From Zhengitettix transpicula (Eukaryota > Arthropoda > Insecta > Orthoptera > Tetrigidae): 64,000 bases of DNA. The position numbers and the translations under genes are program-made. Where the stretch lies: the NCBI GenBank assembly GCA_037074705.1, contig CM073594.1, forward strand, positions 75,130,509 through 75,194,508, in the 5' to 3' direction. Below the pieces are notes generated by a model that had not been told where the DNA came from, searched no databases, and worked only from the letters and a program-made list of their open reading frames with translations. Of this stretch, positions 11,633-21,245 are shown in pieces (position 1 is the stretch's first letter; each line of letters begins with the position of its first letter).

Positions 11633-11770
11633 GAAAAATCTCGACCTTACCAGGGAATAGAAATGTGGGACCTCTATTTCCGCACAGGAAATCTGGAGTC
11701 GACACGGGTAGCTCAGTCGGCAGAGCGGAGGTCTCTGATTTGATTCCTGGCCTGGTCGAGATTTTTTCCA
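11633..11770. repeat. tRNA-like segment in a palindromic arrangement
   Basis: At 11709-11728 GGTAGCTCAGTCGGCAGAGC matches a tRNA D-arm and pol III A box (TRGCNNAGNNGG). It is followed by TTTGATTCCTGG, close to a B box and T-arm. The outer strings TCGAC and GGTCGA could form an acceptor-like stem. The anticodon arm is degenerate. The left half (AAAAATCTCGACC at 11634) is an imperfect inverted copy of the right half (GGTCGAGATTTTTT at 11755), so the unit could fold into a cruciform. It is more likely a SINE head than a tRNA gene. Confidence 0.5.
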
Positions 11771-12250
11771 CCTTGATATTTTAACCCTTTAGTGCATAGT
11801 GTAGCATATATGAAACATAACTTTTAGTATGACCTCAGAGACATCTGTTACTTTCTAACAGAACCAAATTGTGATGCAGATATGAAACAACATGCACTTA
11901 AGGAAACGTGAAACCTTTAGAATTCGAGTCAAGGTTAAACCATGCCTGTCCCAGTTTTCTGTGACTCAACCCTTCAGGACTGATTTTTTCTATCGCTTCT
12001 CAACTTCAGATTCTTTATTTTATTTTCTGTGTTTTAGTTAAACTTTTTTTTCAAGATAGAAAATTTAAGCGTCATTGTCAACGTATTGTAATTACATTAA
12101 AATAATAATTCTCCCATTAAAGTGAATTATTAATAAATAAAACTTAATTATATTTATGTTTAATATGTGCAACATCATGAGCCAAATTGGTCACGTTTGA
12201 TATATTTGGTTATTTTTTCCGTATTGTGTTCACAATACAAAAATTAGTTG
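11771..12250 (+). repeat. Dispersed repeat B, copy 2
   Basis: Matches the complement of 4970-5440 over most of its length with many substitutions, including TAACTTTTAGTAT, AATTGTGATGCAGATATGAA and ATATGTGCAACATCATGAG. In this copy the tRNA-like segment lies immediately upstream; copy 1 has no such head. Confidence 0.65.
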
Positions 12251-12639
12251 TAAAATATACAAAAAATGTTTCTATTGTTTTTTAAAAAACGAAAGAATCA
12301 TACAGGGGTTGAATATAGTAATGTAAGCCAATATAAAAGGTCCAAGCTCTGAACCCCCTCTTCTCTGATGGTCGTAACGCTACCAAGGGTTGACTGAAGA
12401 GTCAAGGAAATGAAACTGGGTTGCAGTCAAGGCGTCGGGGTCGAAATTGTACCCCAACAACAGGAAATCTTTATCTGCCATGAATTTGAGACAAAGTCGT
12501 ATTCAACAAAATGCTATCATGGTCAAAAATTCATCTCCGTTGTACCATTTCCTTTCAGTTTAATGAGTTTTCGACAGATTCATTCTCAACGATTGGTATT
12601 AAAAGGATTCACAAAATTAAAAGTAACAGGACGTAAAAA

Positions 12640-12735
12640 TGTTTTACCGGACCAGGAATCGTACCTGCTTACCGAGCAGAGGCTCTATCATCTGAGCTGA
12701 CCCTGATGACTGTCGTGGTCTTGATCCGGTCGATA
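12640..12735 (-). repeat. tRNA-like sequence, probable SINE head
   Basis: The minus strand reads GGTCAGCTCAGATGATAGAG (A-box and D-arm-like), CTGCT-CGGT-AAGCAG (a 5-bp anticodon-like stem with a short loop) and GGTACGATTCCTGGTC (near-consensus B box and T-arm), inside the outer pair GACCGGATC / GTCCGG. Spacing resembles a tRNA but the anticodon loop is too short, so a functional tRNA gene is unlikely. The same strand continues into AT-rich DNA without a clear tail. Confidence 0.45.
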
Positions 12736-12759
12736 TTTTTGCATCATCACACCTTTACG

Positions 12760-14046
12760 GCTTGTTAAACCTTTCCCTTATGAATCGATGATTCATAATA
12801 TTAGACTTATTTAAAATATTTTTTAAAAATACTGGACTGTAGACTACTTGGTATGGGAATTATTTAGGATGAACAGGAGACCAAAAAAAAAAGAAAATAG
12901 GGAGAGATTCGCAACTTGTGAGTGATTTCATCCAAGATTTTATCTACAGCCTCCATGTTCTCTCGACGTTTTTATTTTGTGACCTGACGTCATCGCCCAT
13001 TCTTTTTCTCAGTCTTGTAAGAGAGAATTTAAGTGCTTTGCTGAGCAGCGTTCCTGTTATCGATTTTTTTCCTCTCTCTTTGTCTCTTTTTCTTTCCTTT
13101 CTCACCCTCCTGAACCCCTTACCCCTCATCCTTGTCCTACGTTTTACAAGGAAGGAGAGTGTTGCTTTATACGCGATCGCTTACGTATGCTAATCCTTGG
13201 TAATAAGCGAACAGGGACGGGGCACGAATATTCTCTCTCTCTGCCCCCCCCCCCCGCCCCCGCCCTCCGGTCCCCCCGGCCAGTTACTCCGGTGGTAGTA
13301 AATCCTCAACATCTCACGCAGCGCGACACGACCCAACTTATTTCGCGGGAATAAACCAACCCCCGCAATCCCCCTGTTCCCTTTCGCCTAGTCAGTTTCT
13401 TGCAATAAGCCCCAAGGGGCAAATTTTACGGCATCGGCGTGCCTTCACTACGCAAGTCCATCCTACGTGCAATTGCGATATAAAAATAAAGGGGTTTCGG
13501 GAAAGAAACGTAGATTACCTTCAATCACACGTAAATTAGGATAATCATTAACTTTTGGAGTTATCATTCTAAGAATCCAATCTGATTTTATAAGGCTGTA
13601 GGTTTAAGTTTTGAATTTTTCTTCACTACCAACTATTTTCCTGCATCTGTTAATCCTCAGTTAGTTTCAACAATGCAAGATTGAAGGAAAACAGTCTAGA
13701 CGAACATTCTTTTTATAAACTAAAATTTCTGGCTCCTGTAGCGAAATTTTTACTGAAAGACAGATCCATGAACATAATAACAGATGAACATAGAAAGCTG
13801 ATTTATTTAATTTTGATCTTGAAGAAATAAGGAATAAATTTCTTTTTTCTTATTGTGGAGTGTTTATTGGTTTTCCTATATTGAAAAGATTTTTGTGGTG
13901 AAATTTAATATTTCAATCAATGTATTGTCAGAATTAAATTACGGGAAGATTTAATCTATGGGTGGATCCTAGCAATTTACGACTGTAATCTCCAATTTCC
14001 CCACTACTTATACAACTCAAATATTGAGACATACATCTAGAGCACT

Positions 14047-14048
<2 letters not shown>
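12760..14048. other. Non-coding DNA with a C-rich island
   Basis: No gene seen. Frames at 12918-13193 and on the other strand are pyrimidine- or purine-rich and low in complexity. A C-rich run lies at about 13243-13280 and TGACGTCA at 12985-12992. The rest is ordinary AT-rich sequence. Confidence 0.5.
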
Positions 14049-14090
<42 letters not shown>

Positions 14091-14092
14091 AA
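14049..14092. repeat. Compound (TC)n(TA)n microsatellite
   Basis: About 13 TC units run directly into about 9 TA units. The S copy starts within a few bases of its right end. Confidence 0.95.
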
Positions 14093-14099
14093 GTTTCCG

Positions 14100-14633
14100 A
14101 GGACAAGCTGTCTGCGAGGGCTATTCTCTCGCAGGGTGAACCTTGTAGGAGAGACACGAAGGGGTTACTTTTGGGGATGCCTTTTCCTCTCTGTTTTTGA
14201 ACTTAGGTTGCCACAAGCCGAGGCACCTCGGCCTGTTTTGAGAGATGTATGTTCTGGTGTCACAGACCTTGCGCATACGGTAAGAGTTGTCCGCTATTCT
14301 CATTGGAATAGTCGGCCAGCGGCCTCCTAAACTGGTCGAGGCACGGAAAAGGGAATGTTGCGTCCCCACAGCAAACACTTCTGTCGCTATCGGAAGGGCG
14401 TGGGACAAGTACCCAATCCCGACCTACCAGATGCAGGATTTTCTAGGGTTTTTCCTGCATTTCTTTAGGCGAATGCCGGGTAGGATCCTTAAAATATAGC
14501 CCGGGGGCCCTCGTTAACCCTTGGCCACCTTCCTCTACCCTTACGAATCACCCCTTTCAAATCCCTTCCACTGCTATTAAAGGGGAGTTGCCCAACGTGG
14601 ATTACCCTCATGTAGCCTGTTGCCCTAAAAAAA
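14100..14633 (+). repeat. Family S poly-A retroposon, longest copy S3
   Basis: The most complete copy. It starts with a perfect 7-bp hairpin CTGCGAG...CTCGCAG (14112-14134) and holds GCCGAGGCACCTCGGCC, CTAAACTGGTCGAGGCACGG, GGAAGGGCGTGGGACAAGTA and TTAAAGGGGAGTTGCC. It ends GTAGCCTGTTGCCCT plus seven A residues. Frames at 14136-14330 and 14287-14499 together give VFELRLPQAEAPRPVLRDVC and RKRECCVPTAN, matching frames in copies S1, S5 and S6. The poly-A abuts a mariner copy that has lost its 5' terminal repeat. Confidence 0.8.
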
Positions 14634-14636
14634 TGT

Positions 14637-15804
14637 TACCTACCTCAGCGTGAAGATGGCAGCACTAGTAAAGAAAAACTAGAGAATTTCGTAGTTCATC
14701 TTTTGATAGTTACTCGCCAAAGTTTCAGCGATTTTCGACGCGCAGTTGTTATGTAACAGTCGTTTGAGTGAGTTGATGTGAGTGTTCGAGCTGTTATTAA
14801 ATATTTGTTTTTGAATCGCAATACGCCTACACAGATCCAAGATGAGTCGTATTCTGTGTTTGGGGACACTACACCATCATTTACCACACTGAAATTTTAG
14901 GCAGCTGAATTTAAACGTGGCCGTAAGAGCTTGGGAGACGATGAACGTTGGGGACGTCCGAAAACTGCAACTACCGACGAAAACATCGCCAAAGTTCACC
15001 AAATGGTGCTGCACGACCGCCGATTTAAAGTGAGAGAGATAACAGAGGCCACGAGAACGTGTTTGTCACATATTAAATCAACATTTAGGCATGAGAAAGC
15101 TGTCAGCGCGTTGGGTGTCGCGTTTGCTCATGTTAGACCAAAAACGTGTTCGAATGAAAATATCCAACGCTCTATTGGCGACGTTTAAGCGCAATAAATC
15201 CTATTTTTGGCGCCGTTTAATTACTGTAGATGAAACTTGGATACATCATTATACGCCCGAAACAAAAATTCAGTCCAAACAGTGAATTGCAAAGGGGGAA
15301 CCGGCTCCAAAAGAAGCAAAAACTGTTTTACGGCAGTTTTTTGGGATAGTCATGGAGTTATTTTAATCGATTAAGTTAAAAAATGAAAATCCATTACAGG
15401 AGCATCATTACTTGACAAGCTGAAAGCAGAAACGGCCACATTTGCAGAAAAAGAAAATCCTGTTTCACCAAGACAACGCACCGTCTCACACCTCAGCGGT
15501 TGCCATGGCGGAAATCCACGAATTACGGTTTGAACTGCTTGACCATCCAAATCTATTCCCAAACGACTTCTTCCTGTTCCCTCATCTAAAAATTGCGCTC
15601 GGAGGACAGAGATTTTCGTCTAATGAAAAGGCAATCACTTTCGTGAACACTTATTTTGCAGTGAAAAACGCCGAGTAGTTTTTGGACGGGTTACAGAGAT
15701 AAAAGCAACGCTGGAAGAAGTATGGAGAGTTACAAGGAGACTCTGTTGAAAAAGAAAAAAAAAGAAAAAAATATATCTTCTATCATTGTTGGGTCGGAAT
15801 CTTT
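14637..15804 (+). mobile_element. Mariner (DD34D) transposon copy 1, defective
   Basis: Homologous end to end with the mariner at 19374-20560. Readable parts include GDDERWGRPKTATTDENIAKVH and the MRKLSARWVSRLL segment (15091 onward), VDETWIHHY with the first catalytic Asp (about 15220), and HQDNAPSHTSAVAMAEIH with the second (about 15470). PNDFFLFPHLK carries the third, with the usual YSPDLAP part shortened. The start-codon region is deleted, an in-frame TGA follows IQSKQ, and a frame-breaking deletion follows KTVLR. The 5' terminal repeat is missing and the 3' one is reduced to GGGTCGGAATCTTT. It cannot move on its own. Confidence 0.88.
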
Positions 15805-15889
15805 ATATATTTTCTATAATTTGTCAAGACTATTAAATAAAATTTCTGCAACATTAATGATTAAATTTTCACTTTTAAAGTGAATCAGA

Positions 15890-16308
15890 AAGTCTCCGTC
15901 CATTTCCACATTTTTTGCCCACATTTTAACACGGACATGTTTTCTACAGCGGTAAAAAAGCGTGGTCTTGCTTCCTGAGCCATCGACGTCAACGGTGTTT
16001 GCCTTTAAGCTTCCTTACATTAACGAATCCATCAGCGAACAGTGCTGACTTCCATACACATTTTTAATGATAGTGAATGGGCTTTTCACCTTCCGCATTT
16101 AGGAATTCAATTACAGTATGCGGTCTAATACGTATGTCAATGTCGAACTTATTGCAAGAAGGTGCAGTGCTGCCACCAGTTGTCTTAGTAAGTTGTTACT
16201 ACAGTGGATTGGAGAAGAATGTTTGAGGAATTGCACCAAATTCAAAATGTTCACATAACTTATTTAAGGAGAAAAAACGTGGAGGTATTATTTATTGAAC
16301 CACCCTCG
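15890..16308 (-). mobile_element. Internally deleted mariner-like element relic
   Basis: The minus strand begins CGAGGGTGGTTCAATAAATA at 16308, a mariner-type terminal repeat. It encodes the helix-turn-helix segment TVIEFLNAEGEKPI (about 16090), typical of a mariner-lineage N terminus, with in-frame stops after it. The sequence then passes, without a DDE core, to a stretch resembling a transposase C terminus (VEMDGDFL, near 15900). This suggests a deletion derivative. The 3' terminal repeat was not identified. Confidence 0.5.
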
Positions 16309-17764
16309 TCCTGGAATTAACACCACTGCAACGACGTTTATTGTCTCTGGATTCCTGACCTAAGTCCGAAAAGCACTTTCCAGTTTTCCCTTCTTATAAG
16401 TTCTTAAACAATAAATAAAATAAAGTGATAGAAACATTCATGTGGATGCCAACGAAAGTTTCTGTCTCTGTTCCCTTGTGTGTGTGTGTGTGTGTTCTGT
16501 AATGTAGCACAGACAATGCGGATAAATTGAAGCTAATTTATCACTAAAAATGGAGGCGGAGAATGAAAAATGAGAGACACGAGACAAAGAGTTCGCTTTT
16601 AGTATAAACGTTACACACGAAACATATATTTATTTAATCTGCTTCCTCCTTTTATTTCGGACCGGGTGTGTTGGTGGGAGGGTTGGGGGATGGTGAGCCA
16701 GGGGTAAGTCACGTAACAAAGTCGATGAACGGTTATATTTACTTTTCTTTTAAAGGGAGGATATTTATCATGGCTTTTTTCTTTTAAAAAAAGGATAACT
16801 TCTGACATTTAATGCGATGATATGAGTAATAATTCACATGTTCTTCTTTTTCGTTCTACCTCCGTCTTCTACCCTCTTTATTATTATTTTTTCTCCCTAC
16901 ACGTGGGATTGTCTGAAAGATATGTTTCAGACACGAAATTATAGTTTCTAATGTACATTCTAGATGGAGCTAATGATGGTTTCTGTTTCTGCATCATCTT
17001 TCTCCCTCCGTGGCTTAGTCTCACGTTGTGCACAAGTGTACGATTACCTATCTACAACTCATGTAGCGAACCTCTTCTCCTATTTTTATAAGGCACAGAA
17101 CAGTTTTCTCCTACCCTTTAAACTGTCTGGCGTTGGCCCACTTTATGATTCTTGATTCTAATCCCACTTGTCTTCATGTCTTCGCTCTTTTTTCCCTTCA
17201 TTTCGCTGGTTTACTCTTCTCTCCCCATTGCAACAGATGTTTTTTAACTGTTTATTTTACTTAACGCGTTTTAACGTTTCTATTCTAACCCAAACTACAA
17301 TAAAACAATAACTTCCAAACCTAAGAACAAATAAAATTATTTTAAAAATTATATTTGACTGACATTAGTTAAAGAAATTAATAAAAGTGGACAATCCGTC
17401 AAAAATGAATTTAATAGTTCAGAAATGATTTAAACGCAATATCACAAAATCGCTACACGTTTCGTTCACGTTTTGAAAACTACTTCATGTACACATCGTA
17501 TTGAAAAATTCTAATGATTGAAATGAAAAATTATTTTACAAAACAGGAATTTTATAGCATGTATTTATTTTTCGTAAGTCATCTATCCCGTAATATGTGT
17601 ATGTATTTATGTATTTGTCAATAGCTATTCCGTTTTTTTGGGAGGGAGGAGGGAGGAAGGTTCACCATTTTCTGGAACGGCCAATATATTTTTATTTTAT
17701 TTCGCTTGCTGATTTAAATCTATTCTTAACACTTATAGTAATAAGTAAATGTTTTTAATTATTA
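16309..17764. other. Non-coding AT-rich DNA
   Basis: No gene seen. A (TG)n tract lies at about 16477-16495. The frames at 16611-16808 and 16964-17155 show no motif. A weak hammerhead-like string (ATGAAGTAGTTTTCAAAACG then GAACGAAACG, minus strand) lies near 17460-17500. Confidence 0.5.
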
Positions 17765-20643
17765 ATGCTGAGGAGACTTGAGTAGGGCACCGTCCAGTGG
17801 CGGGTCTCCTGGATTTATTCAGTGATGTCTTCTGGCCATAATCTCTTTATTGCTGAAGGTAGAGGTCGGCGGTGGTGTAGTGTTCTATATTTGCTTTTGG
17901 TGGCGTACGTCTTGATGGTTTATGGAATTTTGATGAATCGTGATGGAGTGTATGGTTGCTGATGTACCACGTGGCATTGACTAGGTTGCGCAATGTCTTA
18001 GATTGAAAAATCTGCAAGATCTGGATATTTAATGGTTTGCAGCATCCCCATAATTTGATCCCGTAAGACTATACAGGTTTTATATAGAAGCAGTTGTGAT
18101 TTTCGTCCAAGTAACCAGTGCATATCTTTAGTTCTGAGTTTCAGTTGTTCCTTTTTGGCTTTTATGTGGGTTTCCATGTAAGTTTTTCGTCGTGGCGGAG
18201 TCCTAGGTATTTTACTTCAGTTTTTACTGGGATAGGTTGACTGAATATTTTAACTTGAGGGCACGTCGAGCGTTTCTTTGTGAACGTTATTTGCGTGGAC
18301 TTGTTTCACTTGATGCGCCATTAGTTGAACCAGGTTGCTTGGTCCGCACTCCTCATTCACGCGTAAAGACGCAGTTTTAGAAGAAAACGAGCAAATTTTG
18401 AAAAAACAAAATCGGCTGTAACTCCTAAACGGTTGCAGTTAGCGACTTGCAATCAGCGGATTCTCTTTCAGCGTGGCCGCTTCCACAGAAAAAGGACGCA
18501 GTTGACATTATTCCAGTGTCATCTGCGAAGGTGGCGATTAGGGTGTTGACCGTGGTGGGGATGTCTGCTGTACATAGTAGATACAGGAAGGGACCAAGAA
18601 CACTTCCTTGTGGAATGCCGGATGTCTTGACATGCTGAGTATTGTCCGTCGAATTGGACCTAGAAGCATCTTTGCGACAGGTATGATTTTATGAGTAGAA
18701 AAACTTGGTGTGGAAACCGTTTTTTAATCTTATGGAGAAGACCTTTGTGCCATATCTTGTCGAAGGCCTGCTGGATATTTAGGACACAGTTTTATCTCCT
18801 CGATGACCTCCCTGATGTGGTTGACTATTCTGTGGCATTGCTGTATGGTTGAATGTCCTTCACGGAATCCAAACTAGTGAGGAGGAATCGATTCCTATGG
18901 GGATATTTTTTCTTTGATTCTGTGTAGTAGGAAAGCATTCGAATATTTTTGATAGTAGCGGTAGAAGACTTATCGGTCGTTAGGATGTGGTTTCATGTGG
19001 ACGTTTGCCAGGTTTAGCTATCATAATTATTCATTGAGTAGGCAAGTGTGAGATAGCAAGTATACGGTTATATATTGTTGTTATAAGTACCACTGCTTTT
19101 TTAGGAAGGTGTTTCAGTATGTTTCCTACTATATAACTGGAGCTTTGGAAAAGCTAGTTAATTTTATCGCTCTATGTACTTCAGCACGTGAAATTATTTT
19201 CAGAGGTGGTGACAGTTGTCCCGGAGCATTGAGATGTTCCTCAATATCTGTATTTAAATTAATAATATTGGATGGAGATTGGGTGAATACTTGAGCAAAA
19301 TGTTCCGCGAAAGTGTTGGATTTTTCTTCATTTGATCTCGCCCTGTTTCCGTCGGGTTTTCTTAGAGGTGGTACGAGGGTTGTCTGAAAAGTTTCCGACC
19401 CAACAATAATAGAAGATATATTTTTGGAATTTTTTATTTTTATTTTTCAACATAGTCTCCTTGTAACTCTCCACACTTCTCCCAGTGATGCTCCCATCTC
19501 TGTAACCCGTCCAAAATGTAGTCAGCGTTTTTCTCTGCGAAATAAGTGTTCACGAAGGTGATTGTCTTTTCATTTGACGAAAATCTCTGTCCTCCGAGCG
19601 CAATTATTAGATGAGGGAACAATTGGAAGTCGTTTGGGACGAGATCTGGATGGTCAAGCTGTTCAAACCTTAATTCGTGGATTTCCGCCATGGCAACCGC
19701 TGAGGTGTGAGACGGTGCGTTGTCTTGGTGAAACAGGATTTTCTTTTTCTGCAAATTCAGCTTGTCCAGTAATGATGCTCCTGTAATGGATTTTCATTTT
19801 TTAACATAATCGATTAAAATAACTCCATAACTATCCCAAAAAACAGCCGTAAAACAGTTTTTGCTTCTTTTGGAGCCGGTTCCCCCTTTGCAGTCCACTG
19901 TTTTGACTGTATTTTTGTTTCGGGCGTATAATGATGTATCCAAGTTTCATCTACAGTAATTAAACGACGCCAATACTCTGATTTATTGTGTCTAAACGTC
20001 GCCAACAGAGTTTTGTAAATGTTCATTCGAGCACGTTTTTGGTCTAACGTGAGCAAACGCGGCACCCAACGCGCTGACAGCTTTCTCATGCCTCAATGTT
20101 GGTGTAATATGTGACAAAGACGTTCTCATGCCCTCTGCTATCTCTCTCACTTTAATTCGGCGGTCGTGTAGCACGATTTGGTGAACTTTGGCGATGTTTT
20201 CGTCGGTAGTTGCAGTTTTTGGACGTCCCCAACGTTCATCGTCTTCCAAGCTCTTACGTTCACGTTTAAATTCAGCTGCCCAAAATTTCACTGTGGTAAA
20301 TGATGGTGCAGTGTCCCCGTACACAGAATCCACCTCATCTTTGACAAATATTTAATAACAGCGCGATACTCGATTTTCTCCATTTTCACAAAAACACTCA
20401 CATCAACTCACTCAAACGACTGTTACATAACAACTGCGCGTAGAAATGGCTGAAACTTTGGTGAGTAACTGTCAACAGATGAACAAAGACATTCACTAGC
20501 TTTTATTTACTAGTGCTGTCTTCTTCACGTTGAGGTCGAAAACTTTTCAGACCACCCTCGTATTTGGACAATAGGTCTTTTTAATTTATTAGTAGCTTTC
20601 CAGATGGTGTGATCTACTGGTGATAGTGAAAAAATATAGTAAC
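17765..20643 (-). pseudogene. Jockey-like non-LTR retrotransposon ORF2 (reverse transcriptase), decayed and interrupted
   Basis: Minus-strand reading, in several frames, gives DHTIWKATNKLKRPIVQIPP (about 20600 onward), KPDGNRARSNEEKSNTFAEH, FGFREGHSTIQQ (about 18870), LNIQQAFDKIWHKGLLHKIK, SGIPQGSVLGPFLYLLCTAD (about 18620), ATFADDTGI with the Asp-Asp active-site pair (about 18525), then a C-terminal part with EVKYLGL, LTW and NATWYISNHTLHHD. These are the ordered RT blocks of jockey-clade elements. The first catalytic Asp appears as Asn in LNIQQAFD. There are frameshifts, stops, and an apparent extra segment near 18365-18470. The 5' part, including any endonuclease, is missing; the sequence stops where another repeat begins at 20644. 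A mariner is inserted at 19374-20560. Confidence 0.88.
19374..20560 (-). mobile_element. Mariner (DD34D) transposon copy 2, both terminal repeats and TA duplication
   Basis: The ends CGAGGGTTGTCTGAAAAGTT and, inverted, CGAGGGTGGTCTGAAAAGTT are flanked by TA on both sides (19372-19373 and 20561-20562). The transposase remains are split: 19992-20333 (DSVYGDTAPSFTTVKFWAAE, helix-turn-helix part), 19814-20089 (MRKLSARWVPRLLTLDQKR, VDETWIHHYTPETK) and 19440-19754 (HQDNAPSHTSAVAMAEIH, PNDFQLFPHL, WEKCGELQGDYVEK). The three Asp positions are present, but the frame breaks after KTVLR and the YSPDLAP block is shortened, exactly as in copy 1. It lies inside the jockey-like ORF2 and is younger than it. 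Not autonomous. Confidence 0.92.
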
Positions 20644-21245
20644 TGCTGCCTCCGAATTATTATTCAGGATACAATAGTACTTTATGACCAGGGGTATACA
20701 ATGAAATGTAATAAATCTCCGTCCACATACATTTGAAACGCATAATGTAAACAAAAGTCTCCATATTGGCGCTATAAAGATGGCGACGATAATTACTTTT
20801 AAAAATTAATTTTGCGCAAGGATGGTAAAGTATTTCGTATTCTTTTTATTATCATTGAATGGAGTATTACTGAATAAAATTATACTTTTTTATTTAATTA
20901 AAAATATTTCTGCTTTATTTCATAACGGAACAATTTCCTGTGATTTGAAGTATCGGTGTGTATTAATGTCTCTCTCGCGCGCTTCTGTGTGCTGTGACGT
21001 CACGATAGCTTCACGCGTGGTAATATTTAACTCATTCGTAAATATTCGCATATATTCGTAATTTATATCAACCTAAATTCTTTCCACATTTATGCTAGGG
21101 GTTTTCACCCCCTCAGTACCGGTACTCGATTTTGTCATAATATTTATATCCAATTTTTTTTCCATTCAGTCCGCGCGTAAAAATTTGTATAGAAAATAAC
21201 GTAAATACATACAAAAATACATCCTTTTTTAATATATAGATAAGT
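20644..21245 (+). repeat. Dispersed repeat R, copy 1
   Basis: Matches 60886-61492 in the same orientation: CAGGATACAATAGTAC, AAAGATGGCGACGATAATTA, TTGCGCAA, GGTAAAGTATTTCGTATT, AATATTTCTGCTTTATTTCA, CAGTACCGGT and ATACATCCTTTTTTA at the right end. It holds a perfect 12-bp palindrome AGTACCGGTACT (21115-21126) and a GTGACGTCAC palindrome (20994-21003). The frame at 20822-21061 shows no known motif. Its left edge abuts the truncated jockey-like element. The simple-sequence right end suggests a retroposon tail, which is inference. Confidence 0.75.
20994..21003. promoter_or_regulatory. GTGACGTCAC palindrome inside repeat R
   Basis: The second repeat copy reads TATGACGTCGCC at the matching place (about 61203-61214), so the site is not conserved between copies. 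Confidence 0.3.

Noticed and set aside
11700..11770. Functional tRNA gene
   Set aside because: The anticodon arm is degenerate and the acceptor stem imperfect; the same objection applies to 12640-12735 and 33528-33960.
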